DNA of 64,000 nt. Source: Cyathus striatus (Eukaryota > Basidiomycota > Agaricomycetes > Agaricales > Nidulariaceae). Each line of letters opens with the position of its first letter. Position 1 is the first letter of the stretch. The stretch spans positions 2,852,001 to 2,916,000 of the forward strand of contig JAOVFP010000001.1 in the NCBI GenBank assembly GCA_025738555.1, given 5' to 3'. A program made the position numbers and the translations under genes. Below, one piece after another: positions 48,879 through 59,998 of this stretch. A model generated the notes under the pieces. The model worked only from the letters and a program-made list of their open reading frames with translations. It made no database searches and was not told where the DNA came from.

Positions 48879-49410
48879 ATGTCGACTACCAGTAACCCTA
48901 GCTCTATGAACCTCTTGCAAACTGTCAATAAGCATGACAGTACCAGAGCAAATTGGGTCATGTTTCAGACCCATTTCATTGGTACCATGAAAGCACAGAA
49001 GGTCTGGAAGCATTTCATGGGGGAAGCCAAGAAACCCATGGAAGACTCAACTGGACCAACTGGACTTGACACATGGCAAGAAAAAGAGGACTTGGCATCA
49101 TACTTGCTGATGCAGAAGCTACCAGATTTGATACTTGTGAAGTACTTATCCAAACAAACTGTTGCCCAGATGTGGTCTGGGATCATAACCAAGTTCACCA
49201 GCAAGTCCATAATGATGCAGATGAATCTATGAACAAAGTTTTTGGCTAGGCATTACCAGGCAGGCACAAACTTGCATGACAGGTTTGACCAGTTGAACTT
49301 GGAGTATGAGAAGTTAAAGTCGATGGGTATTTCAATTAATAATGATGAGTACCACAGTCTTGTTATAAATTTCTTAGAACCACTGCCTGACCTATTGACC
49401 TATATCTCCT
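48879..49410 (+). pseudogene. Copia-type gag fragment
   Basis: The frame starting MSTTSNPSSMNL contains the Copia gag pattern: NWVMFQTHFIGTMKAQKVWKH, then LLMQKLPDLI and QMWSGIITKF. One in-frame TGA at 49230 (probable CGA ancestor) splits it; reading resumes as TKFLARHYQAG and DRFDQLNLEYEKLKSMG. The sequence is cut at 49410 by the adjacent TIR element. No protease, integrase or RT follows, so it is a dead piece. Confidence 0.75.
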
Positions 49411-50672
49411 TAGTGATGAGAAAGTCTGGTTCAGTCTGGTTCATTACCATTTTTTTAGAACCTAGGACTGAACCTTAGGTTCAGTTTAGCCAAATTTCTG
49501 AACCCTGAACTGGACTTACAGTTCAGGTTCATGTAGGTTCAGTTTTGGTTCAGAGTAGGTTCGAACTTTGAACTGGACCCTTTAACTATTTTTTTTATTT
49601 CACTGTTAATTTGTGTTAATCCAAATGACAGAGTTAGAATGTATCGTAAATACATTAGTAGAATATAGTAGAAGTTGTGTACACCTTACAATAGAAAAAT
49701 AAATCAAATAGATGAAAGAACTTATAGCTAAATTGAAAGTTACAAGTTTACAACTTTAAACTAAAATTCATTAGCTACAAAATCTGGATCATCCTCCTTA
49801 ACATTGCACTACCATACATTCTTGGGGTTGCTTTGCTCGATGATGCTATACTCTTAGCTGAGAGACAATAGTTAGTCATTAAATACATAAAGATTGTAAA
49901 ACTATACTTGCCTTTAGCTGAATCATTAGACAAGGAATTAATTGATTCCAGTGGCCTATAATACTTGTCAAACTATACAAAGATGTTAGCTAATGAAAAT
50001 AATAACAGCTATTACATATTTACTTACAACACCTTCAAGCCATTTCATTCCTTCTTGATACTGTTCTTCATTCCATTGAACATGAAAATAGACATCTTTT
50101 ATCTTAGAATTAAGAACTAAAACATTATAAGCAATGGTTTGTTGAATATGGTGTATAATGCACTTACCAAGACAGATAAAATACACAGTAGAGGTATCAT
50201 CAACATGATGATACCATTTCTTGAGGTTCTTAATACCTGCCTCAAGAGTGCCCTTTACTTCATAAAAATCTGACTTCTCAGCCATTGATTCCCAGTGTTT
50301 AATTAAAAATTCCAAGCTGGGAATAACCACATGCTAATGATTGAACTTCAAAGCTGTGCAGTTGGATCATGCTGACTAACAATTTACATTGATCTCACAA
50401 ATGCATGTCCAGTGGTCTGCCCTTGTCAAAAATTCCATAGTTCTTGCTCACAGATGTCCCAAAAAAATTATCAAAATTTATAGTATTAAAAATTGGTTCA
50501 AACCCATTCAGACAGGTTCAAACAGGTTCATGAAAATCTACTATTAAGAGAACTGTGAACTGGACTTAAGGTCCGGTTCATATCATGTGACTGAACTTTG
50601 GACTGAACACAGGTTCAGTTCTCTGAGGTTCAAGTTCGAACCCCAGTTCTGGACTGAACTTTCACATCACTA
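49411..50672. mobile_element. Second GGTTC/GAACC-rich TIR element, interrupting gag
   Basis: The ends are inverted: TAGTGATGAGAAAGT on the left, and on the right TAGTGATGTGAAAGT read on the other strand. Subterminal GGTTC/GAACC and CCAGTTC repeats resemble those of 47103-48635. The 8 bp on each side do not match, and left and right flanks are different retroelements, so the original insertion has probably been rearranged. Interior minus-strand open frames are short and unrecognised. Confidence 0.6.
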
Positions 50673-52705
50673 TATTGAATATTAAAACTAGGAATACCAG
50701 GAGGTCTCTTACCCCCTGTTTTAACAGTATTACCCAAAGGATAATTTCAAGACATGTGTCCAGTTTCACAACATTAAAAGCACTTTCCAGCTGCAAGTAA
50801 TTCGCTTTTTTCCTTTTCAGATAGTTTCTGTAAACCAGACTTTTGTCCTTGTTTCTGATTCTGAAATGGTGGCTTACGAAATGGATTGGAGGTGTTATTG
50901 TTGCTGTTGTTGGTATTTCTTCAGAACAGATGAGATCATTCATGAGGTCGAGAGGTATCTCTGTGCTTGAACACATATTGTTGATGGCTACTAAACTTGG
51001 GTCGGTTTGGATTTTGAGAGCTATTATTGTGCCCTCCATTGAGAGGACAGGACAGTCCTCCCAGTCCTCCCCCATTGCCTCCATGTCCATTGTTTCTATT
51101 TTGCTGTTGACTGACTTTTCATCCCATATTAGAAGCTTTTTCAATAGTTTCAGCTTCATCAACAATTTCCTGCCAGGAGTTTATTCCTGGGTTAAGTCTC
51201 GCCTTCCAGAGTTCCTCCTGGATATGGGTACATAAGCTGTCCCATAGGTATTGTACTTGTTCTCATTCACTGATATGTCCAACTGATTTAATTAATTCTT
51301 TTAGTTTGTGGCTATATTTTGATACTGTGTGTCCCCCTTGAGAGTATGCACATAGTTTCTCTCATTGGATTTCACGATAGTCAGTAGGGAACAAGAAGTT
51401 GAACATTTCGGAAAAGAACTTTTCCAGGGTCCAATTCTTGTGGTCATCTGTCACTTTCTGGATGAAGAAATTGTATGCTTCTCCCCTCAAGTATGAGAGC
51501 ATAAATATTCTCTTATGCTGAGGTACTTTACCACTGCAGATAAACTCAGTCGATTTTGCCATGAATCAATGAAATGTTCATTCATTGGGTATTCCGTCAT
51601 AGTCTTTTGGCAGAATAGGCTTTATTAAAGACTTATGTGGTCACTTGCTTTTGTGGCAATGTTGTCAGGGTGTTGAGTCTCAATCCTCAGGAATCATAGG
51701 GCTATTCTCATCATTGTTATCTGACAGCTCATCATTGTTGTCAGCTGGGTCTTCACCCTCCTCTGGCAATGGTCCTCCTTCATCACCACTTGAGCCAGGA
51801 TCAAAAGGGGAATCATCATCCGATTCAGAGGAGTCAGATGGACTGGGAGATTCTTTTCCAGATTGTCCCTCATGTCAAGGTTTCTTACTATGGCATGTAA
51901 ATTCATGTTGTAGATGACTAGTTGCAGGCAATTGACGATATGGATTGAGGTTTGCTTGCAGTGCTAGGGCTTTGGTAGGCTTATTGGGTTTTGAAGGTTT
52001 CCCACTGCCTTCAGCCTGAGCTGGTCCCAGTTCCTCCTGTCTGTTGATTCATGCATCTTCCAAGACAGCACACTGTGTGTCTAGATCTATTTCCTTGGGT
52101 TCTAGATTGGTGTTACCCCAGTTCTTAGGATCTACACCTTTCCCTTTATCCTTGGGGGGTTGTGGTTCTTCCTCATCAGAGGTGGGCTTGTCCATATCTT
52201 TGATTACTTTATTTCATTTGCTAATGCAACTCCTTTCGTCAGGAGTCAAGGCTTGTTCAGCCTGTCTTACAGTCTTCTTCTGGATAGTGGACAGTTGTCT
52301 GGCTTTCTTAGCTGCTTTTTTCAAATCAATTTCTGGTCCTTTGTGAGATTTGCAACTCCTAGACTTTCATGATTTTACAGTCTGCTACTGGTTACTATTA
52401 TTATCCTCCTCCTCTGCCATAGTCATAGTTAAACTAGTTACAGAGGAGAGAGTAGTGCTAATAGCATGCTTGTCATTGTTTCTAGCAGTACCTGTGGTAC
52501 TGCTGTCAACTCCAATTGGAGTCTCTTCCATAGTGGAAGGCACAGCCATGTCCCTATAGGACTGGCAGGAACTTTGGCTTTCCCCATCACTTCAGGTTTC
52601 TTTATTCTCTGAAGTGTTCTGGTCAGTATTAAGATGTAGAGTTAGCTCACCAGTAGTAGTCCACTGGCCAGCATTCTTTGCTTGAGTATGAGTGGAATGA
52701 CACAT
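50673..52705 (-). pseudogene. Gypsy-type gag, heavily interrupted
   Basis: The minus strand from MCHSTHTQAKNAG (52705) reads through an acidic, Ser/Pro-rich N terminus, a retrotransposon gag core (FICSGKVPQHKRIFMLSYLR, then GEAYNFFIQKV, near 51400-51550), a Gly/Asn-rich linker, and a damaged zinc knuckle (CFxCCETGHM, near 50760). Many in-frame stops break it; most are TGA where Arg (CGA) would fit, for example after YREIQ, SNMG, LEDA and ISK. The downstream pol region is missing, cut at 50672. Confidence 0.7.
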
Positions 52706-52931
52706 ATTTGAGATGATAATTTTTTATGGTGGTTTTTGTTATATAGTTGAAATGTCAGAGAGAAAAAATTTGGTATAGTCGGCCGTTGGCTGGGATGATC
52801 AGTCCTAGTGGTCCTGATCAGAGTAGATTTATAGAGAGAGAGTAAGAGCAATAGAGATTCAAGATAGAGATTCAAGATAGAGATTCAAGAGTTTAGAGTG
52901 GGTAGTAGTTTTGTTGTCAAGTGAAAAAAAA

Positions 52932-53277
52932 TGTCACAAAGGCTAGAAGTCTTTGTTCACACAAGAGAGATTGAAGTTTAATCAAGTGTTGAATCACTGT
53001 TTTAAAAACTAGATTCTCTGACTTGTAGTTCTAAAACAAAGGGCTTTATATATGTTGTAGACTGACAGATATAATAGAGGGAGAAGTATAGTAGAAAGGA
53101 AATATGTAGACTATCTGATAATCTGTCAGGCTAGAAGTGAGACAAGGATGGAACATATCTAATGAATGGCTTCAGTTGGCAGAGTCAATAGAACACGAAG
53201 ACTAAAGGTATAACTAGGGTGAGTAAGTGAATGATGACTATGTAGCAAGTAGTAAGTGGTATCTGGTGTCTGTCACA
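52932..53277 (-). repeat. Probable 5' LTR of the Gypsy fragment
   Basis: About 346 bp bounded by TGTCACA at both edges lies directly upstream of the minus-strand gag and contains a TATA-like 'tttatatatg' stretch. Position and TG...CA ends fit a 5' LTR, but the partner LTR is lost and no target duplication can be tested. Confidence 0.45.
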
Positions 53278-53341
53278 AAGTCCGGAGTGCTACAGCTCAA
53301 CTAAATCATGTGACACATAGATCCCGAAACGCAGAAGGTTC

Positions 53342-53350
53342 AGTCGTTTC
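53342..53350. repeat. Target-site duplication, left, of the DUF6589-helicase element
   Basis: AGTCGTTTC here is repeated perfectly at 59990-59998, directly outside the two inverted ends of the 6.6-kb element. Confidence 0.82.
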
Positions 53351-53483
53351 TAGTCCGGAAGCTGAACCGTCTAAAATGAGATCACGCTGGTGTCACATGA
53401 CTGGTGTGGGGTATCTCGTTGATAGACAGTCTGGTCAAACTCGTTGAGGTTTTGGTGTACCGTCCCTTACGCATATCGGCTTC
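53351..53483 (+). repeat. Left terminal inverted repeat of the DUF6589-helicase element
   Basis: The outer 11 bp match the right end at 9 of 11 positions; from 53378 inward the match to 59955-59838 (inverted) is strong with small gaps. The repeat ends about 100 bp before the DUF6589 start codon, so it may include its promoter. Confidence 0.78.
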
Positions 53484-53583
53484 TCACTTACCCTCGCTCC
53501 CTCGCTCCCTCCTCCCTCATCCATTCCTTTATCCCAGTATTCACCCAACTAGACCATTTCCCACTATTAAGAAAGCCTCAAAA

Positions 53584-56469
53584 ATGTCTAGTAACACAAA
53601 GAAAGCCAAAAAGCAGCGCCAAAACAGACATATTGAAGCTAGCACAAATGCTATGTCCTCCGAACTCGAGATGGACTTCGTTACTGTCGCGGAAAGGGTC
53701 TCAAGTAACAGGGAGGAGTGCTTTCATGATGCTGGTGGTGAAGGATGCTCAGTTGCTTCCCAGGAGGGTTCAAGGTATGTTCTACCAGTTAAGTCAGGTT
53801 AACCCGAACCTGACAACTTGCTTTCTTTGATTCTAGTGATACTGATTCTACTGATGAGCAAACTGGATCAAGAACCCGAGCTCCTAGGAGGTCTTTAGCT
53901 ATGAAGGTCTCGGAGGTTTTGCTGTTGCTTAAGGATGTGTATATTAGTCCTTTCGATATGTTTACAGCACTTTTAGATGATAGCAATGAACAATTTCAAG
54001 CTTACCGCACCGAATTGTACAAGAATAGCAATAAAAAGCTGTTCTCCATTCTTGATATCATTGCTTCAAACAAATCTGGTCGAGCAAAACTGTGGAAGTG
54101 GCTTACGAGTGCCACAGGTGTAGGGCTTTACGGGGAAATGATTGGAGAAGAAATGGATCTGCTTCGCAACAAGTACAAGCTGAAAGGCCTGGGAGATATT
54201 ACACCACAGTACATTGAGCATCGAGAAGCTGATACATTCAGTGAGGATGTGCTGTTTATGATGGGATTGCTGCGCTGCGCTGCACAGATGAAACGCCAGG
54301 AGGAAGAGAATGTGAAGAAGAAACCTGACCAGGTATGTCTTTCATATTAGTTGGCAGGTTCCATCGTCTATATCTGTCCTTGACAGGTTTGTAATGCGAT
54401 TATGCGTCAGCTCCTGTACCAGCATTCTGGACACTGTCTTGGTTTTGGTGCTGAGTTTGGACTGTATCTATGGGCTACTGGCTCTGTGCGCTCTACCATT
54501 GAAGCTGTGCATAGTTGTGGGCTTAGTGTTTCATATCAGTCGGTGTTAAACAATGTAAAGGCTCTTTCAACAGGGTGTATGGAGCTCACCAAATCCGTTG
54601 CTGCAGGGCCTCATGCTTTCTGCTACGATAATATTAATCTCAGCACATCTATTCATATTGAGCAGCGTGGTTCATCTTCCACTCCAGGAAAGGTGACATC
54701 AGGCACACTCGGGATTCTTTACAAGCTTCCAAATGCAACACCAGCGACCATAGAACTTCAACCAATTTTGGACAGAATGCGCAACCCCATGTACTGCGGC
54801 CTTGATTTTGCGAAGGACCTCACATTGACTGAGGAACAACTCGACTCCGTATCACATCAGTTCCAAGTACATATTATTAAAATTCTATTCAAGCATTGCG
54901 ACAAACTAGACAAGCAATACTACTTATCAGAATTGTTGATGAAGCATAAAGAACGTCATCCACTCCCACCTGGCCACCGTACCGAATTTTACCCTATCAG
55001 AGTGTCTACTCATGAAGAAGCATCAACAAAGGGAAATCTTCTCTACCATGATGAGGTGTACTTACAAATGTTAGGCCAGACAACGGAAGAGCTATCTAAG
55101 CAGGCTATCATTAGTATAAATAACCAGCTTACCAATGCTCGTATTCGCTCTGGACAATATGTATGGGCTGACGACATAAATAATTATCATCAATGGGTTA
55201 CATTTCAACCAGGCATGGGGCTTTTCCATGCCGCACTCAATCTTTCATGGGTGATCCTTCATACTCATCGAGGGACAGACAGCGAACATGGCTCCCTGAC
55301 ATACTGGTTTACAATTCTCGAAAAGACTCGTCTCAGGGGACAAAAACCCGATTATCACACATTATATGCCACCCTTGTTCAGGTTCTTGAAGGTGTTGTT
55401 CTCAGTACCTGGAAGATACTTTGCACCGAAGATGGAAGTACACTTGAACAGTATGCAATATCGAATCCAACGGCTGAGAACCTTTATGAGAAAGCTGGAA
55501 CTATTCTAGATGAATATCTGACTCCCCTCCCCCATCCGTTTTCTACTGCTTACAATCATGACAATCTTGAAACAGACGAGACCCTTGCATCAGGTTCTGG
55601 TAATACATCAGTGGTACCACCTCCTGTTGTGTGTGAGGGCCAAGAGGATCCTTCAAAAGATAAGGCTAACCAGAATATGCGTTGTCTTATGCGAAATAGC
55701 CTTTACCTTTTGGAGCTTGTCTCTGCTACAAAGGATGGGGATATTGGTCGCATTGAGGACATATTACCTCATCTGGCAATGATTTTTCGTGGTGCTGGTA
55801 GTAACAATTACTGTACAGAGATTCTTTTCATGATCCAAAACTTGAAATATATATGGACACCTGAATTTTCGTGCATTTATTTATTCCTCCACCATATATC
55901 CTGATTAAGTAGGCTTGATAGGGACATTATGCGAGATGCACTAATTGTTAACCCTTCAGGTATTCCAGGACACTGCATTGCTACTGATGCCAATATGGAA
56001 TACACTATTTGAGAAGTCAAGGTCTGTTATTTACACTACTCAATTCTATTTATTTATATAAGGTGTTTAGGAACTAATTGTCATGAGAGGCTTACAAACA
56101 ACATGGGATCAAGTGGGAGATGTTTCTGCAGCTATTGCATATCTGAAAGAAATAAAACGAAAGATTTCGAACGAGTTGGACCTTCCTCATCAGAACAAAG
56201 GTCATTCTGATGTTGATGTCGCTCATCTTATTCAGCGGGTTGTTAATAGGGTAGAAGCTGAAAAACTGCTGACATTTAGACCGAATCGGACTGGTAATAA
56301 TCATGTTACTTTGGTTTGTGATTTGCTTGAAGAAGGGTCAAAGAAATTGAAATCCACCTCACTTCATACTTTCAATACAAAGTTCAAAAATTTTGTTGCA
56401 GGAATGGGATTTGGAGAAGAGAGCGATGATTTACCAGAATTAGGACTTTCAGTAGACGAAATGGAGTAG
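53584..56469 (+). pseudogene. DUF6589-domain protein, candidate transposase (one in-frame TGA)
   Basis: Exons 53584-53774, 53837-54332, 54387-55870, 55913-56021 and 56071-56469 join to 893 codons. The start codon (aaaATGtct) follows the inverted repeat. The N terminus is basic (KKAKKQRQNR). The DUF6589 region spans about residues 235-870, with conserved-looking blocks FCYDNINLS, VWADDINNYHQW, GMGLFHAALNLSWVILHTHRG, NPSGIPGHCIATDANMEY and WDQVGDVSAAI. Acidic residues in the first three blocks could form a DDE/D-type metal site on an RNase H fold; this is inference, not established. A TGA at 56010-56012 lies where the family pattern needs a residue (probable CGA ancestor), so this copy is likely dead unless rescued by splicing. 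Its stop codon lies 18 bp from that of the convergent helicase gene. Confidence 0.75.
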
Positions 56470-56487
56470 ATTACATATTGTTTTGTA

Positions 56488-59400
56488 TTATACATTAATA
56501 TTCTTTTGTGTTAATGCAGCAGCACACTGTGCCTTTGCCTCTTTATGTGCCTTTGCTTCTGCTTCTCGATACCGATTCTCCTTATCCACCTGAAATGCAT
56601 TGTAAGGTTAAGTGCGGTTGTCGATGTGTAGACTTGAGTTAGTTTGCGAGCACGGTTGCGTCCGTCAACCGTTGCGCTTCATCGATTTGATTTGAAGTTA
56701 TGCTTGTTGTTACGAGATGATAGTTGTAGCTTTGAAGACTTGAATCAAACTACAACCAAGAGAGAGATATGAGTAAACCAGAGTGAATACGATAAGCTTT
56801 GGGAAATAGAACTGATTAAGGGCTGCTCAATCCTAGAGCCACTGACCCTTAACACGACTGGATGAGGATAGGAATAGATGTAATGGGGTGTATTTCACTG
56901 AGGAGGAGTAGCTAGCTACAGAGGGGTTTATATATGTAATTATCTGAGCGAGTCATATAAAATTTAAATAGTAAACTATAGTAAAGAAAGACATAGCTTT
57001 GAGGAGATGCGTGCAGCAACGCGTGCTGAGAGTTGTTGCTTTTTCTTCCGTCGTCGATTGCTGTGTCCGGTTCCGTGAGTGTCGTCCGAGCCGAATCGGG
57101 ATGTTTGATTTCGGGGTTGTTTGGTTTGTCCGGCACGTGACTTGTTGGTTTCGGAACGCGTCGACTTTTGTGGAATATCTTTATATTCTTTTGGTTACGT
57201 CGTTCTCCATCTTCGATCTGCCTCGTTCGGCATTTGCGCACAAGGTTCTGGTACGTGTTTCCATTGTATTGCTATTAAGATTCTGACGTGGGTTATGTAT
57301 TATTGGTGATTTCATGCGTAGCCCACTGACAGGCCTTACAGCATTTCGGTTTCTTTTTTGACTACTCTGATAAACCATTGAAAAGTCTGCATTTTGGACC
57401 TCTTGCTCTCATAACTCCTGTAGCCGTCTTCGTACTGCGTTCAAGTCAACCTGACCACCAAGTGCTCCATAAGTAGCAGAGCGCTGCTGCGAATCTTCTT
57501 CAAATGCTTTTCGAACACTTTCTTCCTGCATTGCAATCTTGTTCACCTTCCGCCGTTTCCGCAGCTCATCTCATTCCAACTCTTTCTTCTTATTCAGCCG
57601 ACCAACTTCCTTATCGAAATCACAAATGACATCAAATATTGAACGTGCCCACTTTTCTTCCCACTCTGCACTTTCACCGATTCTCAGTGTTACTTGCTTG
57701 TAATTATCCATTTCAGATGAGTGAACACGAGCAATATCTTCCAGGGATTTGTCGCTGATAATTAGGTATGGAGGTCTTGTAGCTTTATGTTTGTCCTTCT
57801 TCCAAGTCATGAAGCGCCATTTAGCCAGTCGTGATAGCAGGGAATTTCGTTGTGCAAGTGGAAGTCGATAGCATGGAGCTGTACTAGGAAATGGACGTTT
57901 TCGTCCTGATGGAGCAATGCATGGTTCATGACTTGGATCAGATGGAGAGCCATAGTAGATGATGTCAGTGAACGGATCCCGATACAGTAGCCTTCCTGGG
58001 AAGTAGAACGAGATATCAAATGTTTCCGAATGAATGGTACTATTACAGCAAAAAGGCCCTGTAAACAATAAAGCTAAAATAGCATGAGCTCATTTCACCA
58101 CAATGAGTCAATTTAAAGAATCAAACATATACCATTAGTGCTTCTATCACTATTGTACAATGCATAAGTTTCACGGATACATTTTTCAGGACTTTGAATT
58201 AGCTTCAGCATCGAGATCCCTGTTCGGTCTTTCTTGTTTGTCTTTTCTGTAATCTCACCACAAATCGGTTGGTCTGGGTCTAGTGCTAGCTGTATAGCAT
58301 CGGTCGAGTTTTCTTCTGCCAACACAGTATGTAAATCTGCCTCCTTAGCCCAAGATTTGAACATAAGAAGGAAAATAGCTGGTGTGACACCATCACGCCC
58401 ACAACGACCTGCTCTCTGTAGGGCCATCGTCATCTCCCTTGGAATACCATATTGCACAACCCAACTAACATCTTGAACATCCAAGCCCTGAAAAAAAGTT
58501 GAATGAAAGTAGGAGCAAGTAAATAAGTCACACTGTAGATGCAGCTTCTGTTGCATGCAGAATCATGCATCTACCATCTGGATCTCTGAAGTCATTGTAC
58601 GTTTCCTTCAAGTATTCATCGGACATTAGACTAAAGAAAGTTTTAATGACACCTTTTCCACGCAGCTCTGGAACCAATTGATGCTCTTGATAATTTTTTG
58701 CTCCAATAGCGCTCTCAACACTATCATGGAAGACAATTCCTTTTCGTCGTTGTTGACCATGAGCACTGGAGGTTGAAAGATTTTGAATCAAAAAGTCAAG
58801 GTTACGGAAATCGTTGAGGGGCCCAACAATTTCATGGGTAGAGTAGGCGATGTTAGAACGGTTACTTGAGAGTTTGATACAGCACAACCGGTCATCGTTG
58901 AACTGCAGATGTTGCTTGATGACAACCTTCATGTGATCTGGAAGCGTTGCTGTGAGAGCTGCTGCCGAGACCTTCGGTCCTAACTTTGTCCGAAGTTCAG
59001 AGAGATAGCCCCAAGCAGGCCGAAATGCTTTCCCTCCATACAGGGCAATACCAGCCGTGTATATTGAATGGACTTCATCAACAAACAGGAATCTGATTCG
59101 TTTGGCGAAGTCAGGTTTATGAAGAATGCGACCAAGCCTTGGCCAATGTCCATTGGAGATAGAGAATTGCTCCGCCTGAACCACAAGAACGGAGTAGACA
59201 CCTGAACAAATATCCTATCCAATGTAACACACCGTTTAGATACTTTAGGAAATCAGAAAGCTCTTCCAGACCTTCCAAAGCTTTGGATCATTAGGGGTCT
59301 CTTCGTTGATTGCCAGAGCTGAGATCCCATAGGACTGAAACTCCTGTACTTGCATCTCTTGAAGCTTCTTCAACGGAGAAATGACAATGGATATGCGATT

Positions 59401-59751
59401 TTGAAAGAGGAGGGCAGGAATAATCATACAGAATGTCTTCCCAGAACCGGTACCAGCTTCAATAAGAACATCTCTCCCACTGCAGAGAGCTATAGTAGCT
59501 TCAAGTTGGAAAGCACGCGGAATCTTCTTTAAGCCCGAGGCACTGTACATAGCCAATGTTGCCTTTAGCCCAATAAGCCGCTCCTTCTTGTTGTAAGCCT
59601 TCCAAAACTCCGGAAGAATCGCCTTATCTTCAGGTATACGAGCATGATAAAGCTGTTCAGCTTGTTGTAGATTAGAAAGCGCTAATATGTCTGCCAAAGT
59701 TAGTGGAATAGTGTCAGTGAGGGGCTCATTGCCCGTGTCCATAGTATCCAT
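56488..59751 (-). pseudogene. RecQ-like DExH DNA helicase (interrupted)
   Basis: The start is placed at 59751 (MDTMDTGNEP), inside the right inverted repeat boundary. Exons 59751-59272, 59201-58534, 58487-58133, 58058-57376 and 56589-56488 give about 760 codons. Motif I is IEAGTGSGKT, motif II FLFVDEVHSIYTAG, motif IV-V region HATEAASTGLDVQDVSWVVQ, and motif VI QRAGRCGRDG, which is RecQ-like. The last exon is a Glu/Lys/Ala-rich helix. Exons 2-5 keep phase, but the exon 1-2 junction is off by one base with the visible GT-AG sites, implying a frameshift or a missed intron. Two TGAs (57571 and 57409) fit CGA ancestors. A solo LTR splits the last intron. It would unwind DNA, plausibly during transposition or repair of the donor site. 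Confidence 0.78.
56601..57339. repeat. Solo LTR inside the last helicase intron
   Basis: The 739-bp insertion begins TGTAAGG and ends CCTTACA, with GCAT on both sides (56597-56600 and 57340-57343). It has a TATA-like 'gtttatatatgtaa' in its interior. Removing it restores a short intron (donor gtttat after 57376, acceptor cag before 56589) that joins two helicase exons in frame. This fits a solo LTR left by recombination; the 4-bp duplication is shorter than the usual 5 bp. Confidence 0.65.
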
Positions 59752-59837
59752 TGCAAACTTCGACTCTAATGCACTTAAAGGAGCGGAGGAAGATGAAGAC
59801 AAAGCGGGGAAACAGGATATATTGCGCAAGTAAGGGA

Positions 59838-59989
59838 GGAAAGCGAGCGCAGCGAAGCGCGTAAGAGACGCTACACCAAAATGCTTCCGAGTTTGACCGG
59901 TCTGCCTATCAACGAGATAGCCCACGCGTCCTCACGTGAAAAAAAGCGTGATCTCGTTCCCAGGATAGGCAGACCGGCCCTCCGGTCTA
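59838..59989 (-). repeat. Right terminal inverted repeat with nested palindrome
   Basis: This end pairs with 53351-53483. It also folds on itself: CCGGTCTGCCTATC (59897-59910) pairs with GATAGGCAGACCGG (59964-59977), and inside that AACGAGAT (59911-59918) pairs with ATCTCGTT (59951-59958). The left end keeps only the inner arms (53375-53382 with 53413-53420, one mismatch). Confidence 0.8.
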
Positions 59990-59998
59990 AGTCGTTTC
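59990..59998. repeat. Target-site duplication, right, of the DUF6589-helicase element
   Basis: A perfect copy of 53342-53350 (AGTCGTTTC), immediately after the terminal TCCGGTCTA of the element. Confidence 0.82.

Larger units (their letters stand above)
53351..59989. mobile_element. Putative DNA transposon with DUF6589 protein and RecQ-like helicase
   Basis: The 6,639-bp unit starts TAGTCCGGAAG and ends with the inverted TAGACCGGAGG, between perfect 9-bp repeats AGTCGTTTC. A longer inner inverted repeat pairs 53378-53483 with 59838-59955 (shared GAGATCACGCT, TATCTCGTTGATAG, TCAAACTCG, TTTTGGTGTA and CTTACGC). It contains just two genes, convergent, with stop codons 18 bp apart. DUF6589 proteins are highly multiplied in agaricomycete genomes and unassigned in function as far as I know. 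RecQ-like helicases of the DEVH/QRAGRCGRDG type are likewise multiplied there. Ends, target duplication and gene content together support a transposon that carries its own helicase. This copy is disabled by in-frame TGAs and probably one frameshift. I cannot assign it to a known superfamily. Confidence 0.82.

Noticed and set aside
49411..50672. An 8-bp target duplication for the second GGTTC-rich element
   Set aside because: The bases on either side (tatctcct and tattgaat) do not match, so no duplication is claimed.
53256..53447. Open frame ending GYLVDRQSGQTR, similar to the start of the frame at 59925
   Set aside because: The similarity comes from the terminal inverted repeat being read on each strand, not from related proteins; the true helicase start is placed at 59751.
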